Below are positions 8,285 through 16,402 of a DNA stretch of 64,000 nucleotides, piece by piece; positions within the stretch are counted from its first letter, which is position 1; each line of letters opens with the position of its first letter. The position numbers were made by a program, and so were the translations under genes. The notes beneath the pieces were generated by a model. The model was not told the origin of the DNA, searched no databases, and saw only the letters and a program-made list of their open reading frames with translations. The stretch is from VRUE01 sp963822295. GTDB lineage: Bacteria; Actinomycetota; Thermoleophilia; Solirubrobacterales; 70-9. The DNA lies in contig CAWGHD010000002.1 in NCBI GenBank assembly GCA_963822295.1, positions 434,001 through 498,000 of the forward strand, read 5' to 3'.

Positions 8285-9304
8285 TCAGCAGACGTGCGGC
8301 TTCGCGGCGCTGCGCACGACCTGGAAGGCGCTGCCGGGGATGCGCTTGAGCTGGTTGAGGTTCTCGTCGTCCCAGCGCCGGTCGCTGGCACCGCTGAAGA
8401 ACCAGTTGGAGCCGTTGTCGGCGACGATCATCCCGTAGCGCTTGAGCGCGGTGGCGATCACCTTGGCCTGGCCGCTGAAGCCGCCGAGGCCGTAGCCGGC
8501 CTTCAGCCGCAGCCGCGTGCCCATCGCGGGCGCGTTGGGATTGGCGGTGTCTCCGGCACAGTGGGAGGCGGGGTGGACCCAGGCGTCGCGGGTGCTCTCG
8601 AAGGTGACGCGGATCGCATGCCGCAGCTCCCCCCGCGCGACCTCCGGGTAGCGGACGAGGCCGGGGAAGATCGGCAGCCCGGCGGCGTCGGCCGAGGTCC
8701 AGGAATCGGGGCGCAGCTCGCTCGACTCCAGGTCCCAGCGGGCGCCCGAGTCGGCGTTCCAGTGGGCGTTCCCGCCACCTCGGAAGAAGGCCCGGTAGAG
8801 CTCGTAGAGGACGCAGCGGCCGCGGTCGACGACGAGCACGTGGCGGTCGCCGTCGCTGCGCTTCCCACCCTCGACCGGCGCACCCTTCGGGATCGGGAAC
8901 GGCCCCCTGTCGCTCTCGCTGCCGTAGGCGGTGTACCGGATCGGCAGCTTGCGGGCCCCGGCGCCGACGACCGCGTAGGGGATGCCGTATTCGCGCGGGG
9001 AGCCGAAGTCCGGGTGGAGGAAGTTGTCGCCGTTGGCGTTGATGTGGGCGATCGTCTTCGCCGAGCCGGGGGCGACCGGCGCCCGCGAGATGTCCTGATT
9101 CCAAGCGGTCTGGTCCGGCTGCGAGGGCGCGTTCGCCGGCAGCGAGGCCGGCGGTTCGGGGAAGACGTGGCAGCCGGAGAGCTCGGGGTGGGTGCCGACC
9201 GCGGCGCTGGGGCCGGCGAGCACCGCAAGCACACACGCCACAACCACCGCCGCGACCGCGGCCGTCGCGCGCTGCGCGCTTTTCCCCCACTCAGATGTGG
9301 TCAA
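8285..9304 (-). CDS. Secreted protein of unknown function
   Basis: An exported protein of about 339 residues. The chosen start is the TTG at 9304, because a signal peptide follows (VVVACVLAVLAGPSAAVG) and the codon overlaps the TGA of the upstream repeat-protein gene (TTGA coupling). The mature part contains HINANGDNFLHPDFG, the block WDLESSELRPDSWTSADAAG, GLPIFPGLVRYPEV, HPASHCAG, and a C-terminal region around RYGMIVADNGSNWF. I recall similar uncharacterised secreted proteins in soil actinobacteria. The Trp/Asp/His-rich blocks suggest an extracellular glycan-related or hydrolytic role, but no catalytic site can be named. Confidence 0.65.
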   Translation of the reverse strand: MTTSEWGKSAQRATAAVAAVVVACVLAVLAGPSAAVGTHPELSGCHVFPEPPASLPANAPSQPDQTAWNQDISRAPVAPGSAKTIAHINANGDNFLHPDFGSPREYGIPYAVVGAGARKLPIRYTAYGSESDRGPFPIPKGAPVEGGKRSDGDRHVLVVDRGRCVLYELYRAFFRGGGNAHWNADSGARWDLESSELRPDSWTSADAAGLPIFPGLVRYPEVARGELRHAIRVTFESTRDAWVHPASHCAGDTANPNAPAMGTRLRLKAGYGLGGFSGQAKVIATALKRYGMIVADNGSNWFFSGASDRRWDDENLNQLKRIPGSAFQVVRSAAKPHVC

Positions 9305-9507
9305 GACTCGCCACGAATGGTCTCGCGGACCGAGAGGCGGCCGATCTCGACCTCCTCGACCTGGAGGTGCCCGACCTTCGCCCGGCCGACGGCGAGGCGG
9401 CCGACGCTGAGCCGGCCGATCGCGAAGCCGCCGACGGCGGCGGCGCCGACGGCCAGCGCCCCGATCGCCAGTGCACCTTTTGCTTCGGCCCCTACCTTGC
9501 GCGCCAC
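9301..9507 (-). CDS. Pentad-repeat beta-helix-like small protein
   Basis: A 68-residue protein with GTG start. After a short basic N-terminus it consists of about ten consecutive five-residue units of the form x-L/A-x-V/I-G (ALAIG, ALAVG, AAAVG, GFAIG, RLSVG, RLAVG, RAKVG). The period of five with an inward aliphatic residue resembles pentapeptide-repeat right-handed beta-helices, but the consensus is not the classical A(D/N)LXX. The gene overlaps the next gene by a TTGA junction, so the two are probably co-translated. Function unknown. It is divergent from the amidotransferase gene, leaving only about 33 bp for promoters. Confidence 0.6.
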   Translation of the reverse strand: MARKVGAEAKGALAIGALAVGAAAVGGFAIGRLSVGRLAVGRAKVGHLQVEEVEIGRLSVRETIRGES

Positions 9508-9540
9508 CGGGCAACCGTACCGCTACTAGCCTGCGGAGCC

Positions 9541-10245
9541 CTGACCACCCTGCTCACCCTCATACACGCGTCCTGGGAGCGGCCGCACCGCATACTCGAT
9601 GCCTTCGGGGACCACGTCGAGGTGCTCGAGGTCGAGGCTCTCGCCGGCGACCCGCTGCCGCCGCACGACGAGATCGACGGCGTGGTCGCGATGGGCGGCC
9701 CGATGAACGTCGACGACGTCGAGGCCCACCCGGCCCTGGCCGACGAGCGCGAGTGGCTCGCCCAGGCCGTCGAGCGGCAGATACCCGTGCTCGGGATCTG
9801 CCTCGGCGCGCAGCTCCTGGCGCGGGCGCTGGGCGCCGAGGTGAGGACGGGGGAGAGGGCGGAGATCGGTTTCGCCTCGGTCCAGGTCAGCGACCCGAAC
9901 GACCCGCTCGTCGGCGGCCTCGCCCCCGAGGCGACGGTCCTGCAATGGCACCGCGACGTCTTCGACCTGCCGCCGGGAGCCAGGTCGCTGGCCTCCTCGG
10001 CGGCGACCGCCCATCAGGCCTTTCGCATCGGCAACGCCTGGGGAATCCTCTTCCACCCGGAGGCCGACGCGGAGATGGTCGAGTCCTGGCTCCGGGTGCC
10101 GGAGATGGTGATGGATGCCGGCCGCGTCATCGGCCTCGGCGCCGGCGGCCTCCTCCCCTCTCAGGCCGAAGACCTCGAGGCCGACCTCGTGCGACGCACG
10201 ACCCCCGGCTTCCGCGCCTTCGCCGAACTGGTCGAAGCCCGTTAA
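9541..10245 (+). CDS. Class I glutamine amidotransferase-like protein
   Basis: A GATase1-type protein of about 234 residues, related to GMP-synthase-like amidotransferases that release ammonia from glutamine or act as gamma-glutamyl peptidases. GICLGAQLLA holds the nucleophilic Cys, GPMNV is the oxyanion strand, and FHPEAD holds the catalytic His and Glu. The conserved fold starts at LTLIHASWERPHRIL. No ATG, GTG or TTG lies near it in frame. The nearest candidates are CTG at 9541 or 9550, while ATG 9295 would add about 80 low-complexity residues antisense to a neighbouring gene. The start is therefore uncertain. A C-terminal helix ends RAFAELVEAR. The partner synthase, if any, is not in this window. 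Confidence 0.85.
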   Translation: MTTLLTLIHASWERPHRILDAFGDHVEVLEVEALAGDPLPPHDEIDGVVAMGGPMNVDDVEAHPALADEREWLAQAVERQIPVLGICLGAQLLARALGAEVRTGERAEIGFASVQVSDPNDPLVGGLAPEATVLQWHRDVFDLPPGARSLASSAATAHQAFRIGNAWGILFHPEADAEMVESWLRVPEMVMDAGRVIGLGAGGLLPSQAEDLEADLVRRTTPGFRAFAELVEAR

Positions 10246-10258
10246 ATTGACCCAGCAC

Positions 10259-10334
10259 GGTGGGCGTAGCTCAGCTGGTAGAGCTCCTGGTTGCGGTCCA
10301 GGCGGTCGCGGGTTTTCGAATCCCGTCGCTCACG
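10259..10334 (+). pseudogene. Degenerate tRNA-His copy (left flank of island)
   Basis: Nearly identical to the intact tRNA-His at 19993-20066, including the extra G at position -1. Two changes are seen: the anticodon loop reads TTGCGGT (anticodon GCG instead of GTG), and the T-loop has two extra T residues, giving a 9-nt loop. The T-loop change alone should prevent normal folding. It is best read as a decayed attachment-site duplicate. Confidence 0.7.
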
Positions 10335-10452
10335 CCTCACGAGAAACTGTTGTTCGCCTGGGGTCGCTGCCTCGAATTACGGCAATCCTGTTCGGGGTAT
10401 TGCTGTGAGGGGCAGGCGCGGTTAGGGTTGCGCGGGACATGATCGGGAACTG

Positions 10453-11394
10453 ATGCCGCCTCAGTCCGAGAGCGCCTCGGAGACATCCGCCACCTGCGCG
10501 CGGTGCGGTGCGCCTCTGCCGGCGGGCGCGCGGTTCTGCAAGGGATGCGGGGCGGCGGTCGAGAAGAACGAGGCTCGCGGCACGGATTCACAGGCTGAGG
10601 CTCCGGGCTCGACCGGGCCATGCCCGCAGTGCGGTCACGCCAACCCCGCCGGCGTCAAGTTCTGCAAACAGTGCGGTTCGCAATTGGCAGACCGGCCGCC
10701 GGCCCAAACCGCGGGGTCGAAGACGCGCGCGGCAGAGACCACCGGCCCGCATGCCGCCCGACGTCGGCTCTCGACACGCTTGTCCGGTTCGGCCGGGGCG
10801 CCCGATTGGCGCAGGTGGGCGCCGGTGATCGGCGTCGTCGCCGTGCTGCTCGTGGTCGGCGGCGTTGCCGCACTGGTGCTATCCGGGGGCGGGACGGAGG
10901 ATCGCGCCGAGACCGCGGCTACTGATTCCCCCGCTCCTGAGACGGACGAGATAGACATCGTCGAGGAACGCACCAGCCCGGGTGCAGATCCTGCCGCTCC
11001 CGTGCCGGCCGACCGCCCGGCAATCATCGAGGTGCTTCACGGGTATGAGGCCGCCTACTCAGAAGCAAGTCTCGAAGGGATGGCCGACCTGTTCACATCC
11101 GACGTCGAACGCCATGGCCTCGCCGCGGGCGGTTGCGCCACGGTCTCCGGGAAGAGCGCTGTGCTGGCGGCCTATAGCGGCCAATTCGCCGAGAACGGAT
11201 CAGTTACATACGAACTCGTCGGACTCGACCCGGGAAGCGTCGATCTATTCGGCGAGGAAGAAGCGCGGATCGAAACCGAATATTCAATCCCTTCTGAGGA
11301 CAACTCGGGGGCGATCAGCTTCACCTTGGAGGGCCGGGGCAGCAATTGGCACATCAGTGCTGTCGATGCGACCTGCGAACCCAGTTCGTCCTGA
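10453..11394 (+). CDS. Zinc-ribbon / TM / NTF2-like protein
   Basis: A 313-residue protein. Two zinc ribbons occupy the N-terminus (CARCGAPL...FCKGCG at ~17-37 and CPQCGHAN...FCKQCG at ~57-77). A basic linker and one membrane helix follow (VIGVVAVLLVVGGVAALVL, about residues 118-138), then an acidic linker. The C-terminal extracytoplasmic domain (~190-310) resembles an NTF2/SnoaL fold (IIEVLHGYEAAYSEASLEGMADLF). This layout (cytosolic zinc ribbons, one helix, external domain) recurs in actinobacterial membrane proteins of unknown role. It is the first gene inside the island and shares its zinc-ribbon style with the product at 12609, suggesting one system. The ATG is preceded by a weak ribosome site. 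Confidence 0.7.
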   Translation: MPPQSESASETSATCARCGAPLPAGARFCKGCGAAVEKNEARGTDSQAEAPGSTGPCPQCGHANPAGVKFCKQCGSQLADRPPAQTAGSKTRAAETTGPHAARRRLSTRLSGSAGAPDWRRWAPVIGVVAVLLVVGGVAALVLSGGGTEDRAETAATDSPAPETDEIDIVEERTSPGADPAAPVPADRPAIIEVLHGYEAAYSEASLEGMADLFTSDVERHGLAAGGCATVSGKSAVLAAYSGQFAENGSVTYELVGLDPGSVDLFGEEEARIETEYSIPSEDNSGAISFTLEGRGSNWHISAVDATCEPSSS

Positions 11395-11410
11395 ACGCTC
11401 CCGGGGATCG

Positions 11411-12364
11411 TCAGCAGCGCCGGATGCGAGCCTCGATGGGGCGGACGCTTTCGGCCACGGCATCTGTGAGCCGATTCAGAGTCGACACGCCGGACTCGAA
11501 GCTGCCATCGGCGGGCATGTCGATCACGCCGATCGCCAGTCCGCCACCGCTCCCCTCGACGATCGCGAACTGACGCACCAGGTAGCGCCCGCTCGGGTCG
11601 GGCCCCCAGCCGCCCTTGAAGAGGACCCGGTCGACTCCCCGAAATCGAGCCTGGCCGATTCCCCAGCGCTGGGAGGGGTCGATCTCGCCCATCAGCCGAA
11701 GGATTTTCTCGCTTGCGCTGGCGGGGGCAAGGCAGCCCCTGGCCAGGGCGGAGTAAAAACGCGCGCCCTGCGCCAGACCCCAGCGCGTCTGACCGAAGGT
11801 CGAGAAGCCAGCCGGCGGCGGCGTCGTGTTGACCACGGTACGCGGGTCACCGGCGTCCTCGAGCACCTGTTGCACGTAGCGGCTTGCCGGTGCCACTCCG
11901 CCCTCTGCCTCCACTATCTCCTCGAATAGTGAGTCTGCCGCTTCGTTGTCCGATTCGACTATCGACTGGACGACCCGTGTGTCGAGCTCGGCGAACCGCT
12001 GGCCCGTCTCCTGCGCCAGCCGGTATCTGGCGAGAACGACAGGCACCTTCATCGTGCTCCACGCGGCGCCCACCTGCAGCGGCCCGATCGTGACGGGCGG
12101 CCGATCGTCGAGCGGCTGGACCGCCAAGCCCAGCCTGTCTCCCGTCTCCTCGGCGAGCAGACGGACCCGTGCCATCAGCGCCGGTCTGTCGACCCAGCCT
12201 GGTCGGTGGCCAGCGGATTTCAGGGGCGTCTGGCGCGCCCCCGGGCCCGCCGGACGATCGGTCGCGCTCTCGGACGGACCGCTGGGGTCCAGGTTGCTGG
12301 TGAGTCGATCGCGATCACCGAAACCCCCCGCCAACCATGTGATCAGAATCGCGGCCGCCAACAC
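11411..12364 (-). CDS. Serine beta-lactamase-fold protein, membrane-anchored
   Basis: A 317-residue protein with an N-terminal hydrophobic anchor and a class A beta-lactamase/transpeptidase-like domain. All three motifs are visible: S103-T-M-K106 (SxxK), S138-D-N (SxN) and K250-G-G-W (in place of KTG). The usual Glu of the omega loop is not obvious, so it may be a penicillin-binding-like peptidase rather than a true lactamase. The GTG at 12364 gives a short anchor. The reading frame is open further upstream through GKRKNFAFLLALVL, so the real N-terminus may be longer and use an atypical start. It is the only leftward gene in the island cassette and may be unrelated cargo or a cell-wall gate. 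Confidence 0.75.
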   Translation of the reverse strand: MLAAAILITWLAGGFGDRDRLTSNLDPSGPSESATDRPAGPGARQTPLKSAGHRPGWVDRPALMARVRLLAEETGDRLGLAVQPLDDRPPVTIGPLQVGAAWSTMKVPVVLARYRLAQETGQRFAELDTRVVQSIVESDNEAADSLFEEIVEAEGGVAPASRYVQQVLEDAGDPRTVVNTTPPPAGFSTFGQTRWGLAQGARFYSALARGCLAPASASEKILRLMGEIDPSQRWGIGQARFRGVDRVLFKGGWGPDPSGRYLVRQFAIVEGSGGGLAIGVIDMPADGSFESGVSTLNRLTDAVAESVRPIEARIRRC

Positions 12365-12608
12365 GAGCGCGAGGAGAAAGGCGAAATTTTTTCGCTTCCC
12401 AAACAGGGGCCCTACCCTCGCACCGGGGTGGCCCCGGGTGGGGCGGAACCGTCTAGATGCAACATCGAAAGCCGGGGTCCGCGAAACCCGATTCGCTTTG
12501 GGGCAGCCGCGGAGGTAGGGTGAACAGTGGGTTGCCCGCTGAGACCGGGTTCCGATTTTCCAAGGATCTGACCAGTCGACTTCCGATCGGGAAAGAGATC
12601 ATCTGCAG

Positions 12609-13628
12609 ATGGATTGTCCCAAGTGTGGATCGACGGTAACGTCCGGCGACGCATTCTGTGGTGAGTGCGGCGCCGGCCTCGGTGCCGGAGAAGAGATGAC
12701 CGAGACACGGGTGCCGTTGAAGCCGCCCCCTGTGCAGCCGCCCCGCGTGTCCGGTTCGGTGGACGGCGCGCCGGCAGCGGCGTCTCTCCCTGGGCTCCCG
12801 GCCGACACCCCCGTGCTCGGCCAGGCGGTGCCCAACGACCAGTACATGGGACTGCGGCTCGTGTACGGGGACGGGCCCGCCGAGTCCCTTGACCCAGTGT
12901 CGAGTGTGCGTTTCTTGGCACAGCTCTCGTCCCATTGGTTCTTCTGCTTTGCGGCAGGATTTTTCTTCACCTTCGTGCTGTTCGTGGTGGGCATCCGTTC
13001 GCCCGGGGCGCTGGGTCTCCTGTGGCTGCTGTGGATCGTCGCCTTCAGTTTCATCCCGGTGCGGGCCTCCATCTCAGAGTGGAAGTTCATGGTGGATGGA
13101 AAAGCCGCCGCGTCCGGCCAGGCCTTCGAACACATCACTTGGGTTATTCGGCAGCGGCAGACTCCCGTGAGCCGGATCAGCGTCGGTCGCGTGAAGCTCG
13201 GCCGCGGGGCAACCCGCGATTACCTCAATTGCAGGCTCGGTGTCTTTCAGGGATACGTCTCCTGCTTTCCGTTCGGACACGACCTCTACCTCGGGTGGAC
13301 GTTCTGGTGGCGCCTTTCCACAGCCCGGTTCTGGCTACTGGTGATACAGCGCTGGTTCCACGGCCTCACCCTGCGGAACTCCGAGTTGCACTGGATTCTC
13401 CGCTATGACGAAGCGAAGGCGCTGCGCGAGGCCATACATAGCGCCGCGAGGCAGGGAGTGGATGCCGCGAGTGGCCAGGTCAGCTTTCAGGGGGAGGGGA
13501 CGATAGGGACCGATATTCCGATCGATATCGTGGGTCCCAGGGAGGGCATGGACGGTCTGGCCTCCGCTGGTCTGCCTGAATCCTGGTCGGGCGCGGATCC
13601 GGCGCGGCCAGGGCCGTCGGACCGATGA
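12609..13628 (+). CDS. Zinc-ribbon double-TM protein
   Basis: A 339-residue protein. It has an N-terminal zinc ribbon (CPKCGSTV...FCGECG, residues 3-21), a Pro-rich linker, and two membrane helices around residues 103-145 (FFCFAAGFFFTFVLFVVG and LGLLWLLWIVAFSFIPV). A cytoplasmic alpha/beta region follows with the aromatic stretch HDLYLGWTFWWRL, then LRYDEAKALREAIHSAARQG. I know of no named domain for the C-terminal part. ATG 12609 sits directly before the ribbon; the 244 bp upstream hold no other gene and probably the promoter. It ends 23 bp before the ATPase gene, so the two are likely co-transcribed. Confidence 0.7.
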   Translation: MDCPKCGSTVTSGDAFCGECGAGLGAGEEMTETRVPLKPPPVQPPRVSGSVDGAPAAASLPGLPADTPVLGQAVPNDQYMGLRLVYGDGPAESLDPVSSVRFLAQLSSHWFFCFAAGFFFTFVLFVVGIRSPGALGLLWLLWIVAFSFIPVRASISEWKFMVDGKAAASGQAFEHITWVIRQRQTPVSRISVGRVKLGRGATRDYLNCRLGVFQGYVSCFPFGHDLYLGWTFWWRLSTARFWLLVIQRWFHGLTLRNSELHWILRYDEAKALREAIHSAARQGVDAASGQVSFQGEGTIGTDIPIDIVGPREGMDGLASAGLPESWSGADPARPGPSDR

Positions 13629-13651
13629 GGCCCCCAATCCCGGCGTGACGG

Positions 13652-16402
13652 ATGGGCATGCTCACGAGCACGGCCCCGCGCCCGACCCTGGCAGCCGATC
13701 AGGCAGCAGGGGACCTTGCGACCGCGTACCTCGGAGTCCGCATCGACGCGGCCGTCAACCTTCTGGAGGCGAGGGAGTACACCGGCCTCAGTAGGACCGA
13801 GCGCCTCAGGACCGCGCTTGACGAGCAGCGATCCTTCCTGAACGGGCTGCTGGACCCGTCGCGTCAGATGCTGGTCGACCTGCGCACGCGCGTGCGTCCC
13901 GGGACCGCCTCGCCGATCGAGGTGGCGCTGCTCGGCCGCGCCTGGGATGCGGAGCAAGGTGCCGCGAGCAGACGGGCGGAAGAGCTGCGCGACCATGTCG
14001 TGGGCTCGCTTCCGCGCCATGTCGTCGGCTCGCCGATCACCGAGAGCAGCGAGCTCGCCGACTGGATGGCGCCGCCGGGCGATGGCTCGGATCTCGATGC
14101 GGGGATGATCACTCGCAGGGAGGTGGTCGGTACCCCCCGCCGGCCGGACGCCCAGGTGGCCTACTACTTCTCCGTCGTCCCGTTCAACTGGATCGACACG
14201 GATTGGACCAACCTCTACTCGGTGCTCAGCACAAGCAGTGTTCCGCTGACGCTTTCGGTTGCCCTCCTCCCGGTGAAGCTCCCGGAACGGTTCACCCTGC
14301 TCCTCGAGCACATGGCGACCTTCTACGGCCGGCTGGCCAAGGAGGACCGGCAGAAGGGCGGCCTGTACTACGGAGAACGCATGCTCCCGCCAGATGCCTT
14401 CGCCGTCGACGCAGAGCCGGTTTTTCGCGACTACGCTCGCCGCTATTCCGGGCACGGGTTTGTGATTCGCATAGAGGTGGCCGCCGCCGGGGCCATACCT
14501 GCAGGCATCGCGGAGGCGATCGCGGCCGCTGTATCGCCGGGCAATCCCGACCAGAGCCACCTCGAAAGCGAGCGGACGGCGTCCGCGTATGAGATCCGTA
14601 GGGCTCACACCGACCACGAGCAGCAGGTCGCGCGCTGGAACCTGGAGGCTCTCGACGTTCGTCCCCTCGACGGCTCACCCGACATCTGGCAGCGCCCCGA
14701 TCCCCCGGCGGCTGAGCTCGCCCTCCTCAGCTCCGTCGGTGACGCTCGGGACGCGAGCTGCGCGTTTCGCCTGCCGGTCGCCGTTGACGGCACGGTGCCG
14801 GGATTCCGGGTTCGGCGCGGAGGGTTTGGCCACGTCGAGGTTTCCGCCTCAAAAGGCCCCTCCATCCGACTGGGCCATATCCCCGGTCGCGAGGACCCGG
14901 TCACGGTTCCCATCCGGAGCCTTACGAAGCATGCCCTGATCGCCGGAAGCACGGGGAGCGGCAAGACGACGACCGTGCTCGAGCTGCTTCGCCAACTGTG
15001 GATCGACCACGAGATTCCGTTCATGGTGGTCGAGCCCGTCAACAGCGATGCGAACGACTACCGGCGGCTTCTGGGCGAGCCCGGCTTCGACTCACTCGAG
15101 ATCGTCACCGTCGGGGATGAGGGCATGCGGCCGCTCCGCTTCAACCCTTTCGAGGTTCCCCAGAACGTGCTCGTCGCCGAGCACGTCGCCAATCTGCACG
15201 CCTGCTTCAAGGCCGCCTTCGGGCTCTGGGAGCCGCTGCCGTCGATCTACATGGAAGCGCTCAACCTCACCTACCTCCACGCGGGCATCCTGTCGTCGGA
15301 GCGGGCTGATGGCGAGCCGCGCACATGGCCAACGGCGGTCGAGTTCATGCGGGCGATGCGGGAGGTCACCTCGGACCTGAGCTATGCCGGAGAGGTGAAG
15401 TCCAACATCGAGGCCGCGTCGATTCGCCGTGCCGAGCAGCTCGTCACCGGCGTTGCCGCCTCGACCTTCCTGACCAACCGGCCCAATGACATCACGGCGC
15501 TCCTCGACCGCCCGGTGGTGATCGAGTTGAAGTCACTCGGCTCCGGAGACGAGCAGGCGTTGATGATGGCCCTGCTCCTCAACGCGATCACCGAGCACTA
15601 CCAATCGGTTCGCGGCGCGTCCTCGAACCTGGAGCACCTGACGGTCGTCGAGGAGGCCCATCGCCTCCTCGAGCGCTCCGGCGGCGGCCGTGGACAGGAG
15701 GAGGCCCAGGCCAAGGAGCAGGCCGCGCAGGCATTCGCCAACACCCTGGCCGAGAACCGCAAGTACGGCGAGGGCGTGCTGATCGCCGAGCAGCTCCCGA
15801 CCAAGCTGGTTCAGGACGCCGTGCGCAACACCGGCCTCAAGATCATGCACCGTTTGACCGCGGAGGAGGACCGCCGCTACCTCGGGGAGACGATGGGCTT
15901 CGATGAGCCGCAGATGCGTTACGCCACCCGCCTCGTCACCGGGGAGGGCCTGGTTTACACCGACGAGTTTTCTGAAGCGCTCCTGGTCGAGGTTCGCCCA
16001 CAGATGGCCGAGTCGGCGCCCACGCCGCCGCAGCCCCACGCCGCTCCGCCTTTTCAGGCCTGCGGTGCGTGTCGCGCGCAGTGCGAGTACCGCGGTGCCG
16101 CACTGGCCATGGTGCGTGATCGGAAATTGGTGGGTGAGCTGCAGGGCGCCGTCCGCGCGCTCGAAGACCGAAAGCGCCGAGACCAGGCTGAGGCCGACTG
16201 GGAGCACCTTCTTCGCCTGCTCAATGAGCGCGTGCGGGCGTTCCCGAGCCTGCCAAGCCAAGAGCCGAGCTCGAGCGACGCGGCCTATTGCCTGTTTCTA
16301 CACGGGCTCGCGATCCATCGGGCGAACATCGCCCCGGCCTGGCCGGAAGCAGTCTCCGAGCGGCTGGGCATCACATCGCCCGCGAGTGATGCGGTTCAAT
16401 GA
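13652..16402 (+). CDS. HerA/VirB4-like P-loop ATPase
   Basis: A 916-residue ATPase of the HerA-FtsK superfamily (DUF87 type). Residues 1-400 are a large N-terminal region with the pattern YYFSVVPFNWIDTDWTN. Walker A is GSTGSGKTTT at ~431-440 and Walker B is LTVVEEAHRLL at ~661, with the Glu-Glu typical of HerA/VirB4. An arginine-finger-like segment NTGLKIMHRLTAEEDRR follows. Near residue 807 a Cys cluster (CGACRAQC) looks metal-binding, and the tail is helical. Relatives form hexamers that pump DNA or protein. The neighbouring membrane zinc-ribbon proteins and the effector-like gene favour protein or DNA export over replication. It overlaps the next gene by ATGA. Confidence 0.8.
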   Translation: MGMLTSTAPRPTLAADQAAGDLATAYLGVRIDAAVNLLEAREYTGLSRTERLRTALDEQRSFLNGLLDPSRQMLVDLRTRVRPGTASPIEVALLGRAWDAEQGAASRRAEELRDHVVGSLPRHVVGSPITESSELADWMAPPGDGSDLDAGMITRREVVGTPRRPDAQVAYYFSVVPFNWIDTDWTNLYSVLSTSSVPLTLSVALLPVKLPERFTLLLEHMATFYGRLAKEDRQKGGLYYGERMLPPDAFAVDAEPVFRDYARRYSGHGFVIRIEVAAAGAIPAGIAEAIAAAVSPGNPDQSHLESERTASAYEIRRAHTDHEQQVARWNLEALDVRPLDGSPDIWQRPDPPAAELALLSSVGDARDASCAFRLPVAVDGTVPGFRVRRGGFGHVEVSASKGPSIRLGHIPGREDPVTVPIRSLTKHALIAGSTGSGKTTTVLELLRQLWIDHEIPFMVVEPVNSDANDYRRLLGEPGFDSLEIVTVGDEGMRPLRFNPFEVPQNVLVAEHVANLHACFKAAFGLWEPLPSIYMEALNLTYLHAGILSSERADGEPRTWPTAVEFMRAMREVTSDLSYAGEVKSNIEAASIRRAEQLVTGVAASTFLTNRPNDITALLDRPVVIELKSLGSGDEQALMMALLLNAITEHYQSVRGASSNLEHLTVVEEAHRLLERSGGGRGQEEAQAKEQAAQAFANTLAENRKYGEGVLIAEQLPTKLVQDAVRNTGLKIMHRLTAEEDRRYLGETMGFDEPQMRYATRLVTGEGLVYTDEFSEALLVEVRPQMAESAPTPPQPHAAPPFQACGACRAQCEYRGAALAMVRDRKLVGELQGAVRALEDRKRRDQAEADWEHLLRLLNERVRAFPSLPSQEPSSSDAAYCLFLHGLAIHRANIAPAWPEAVSERLGITSPASDAVQ

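Noticed and set aside
9295..9540. Amidotransferase start at ATG 9295
   Set aside because: It would add about 80 low-complexity residues that are antisense to the pentad-repeat gene and outside the family fold.
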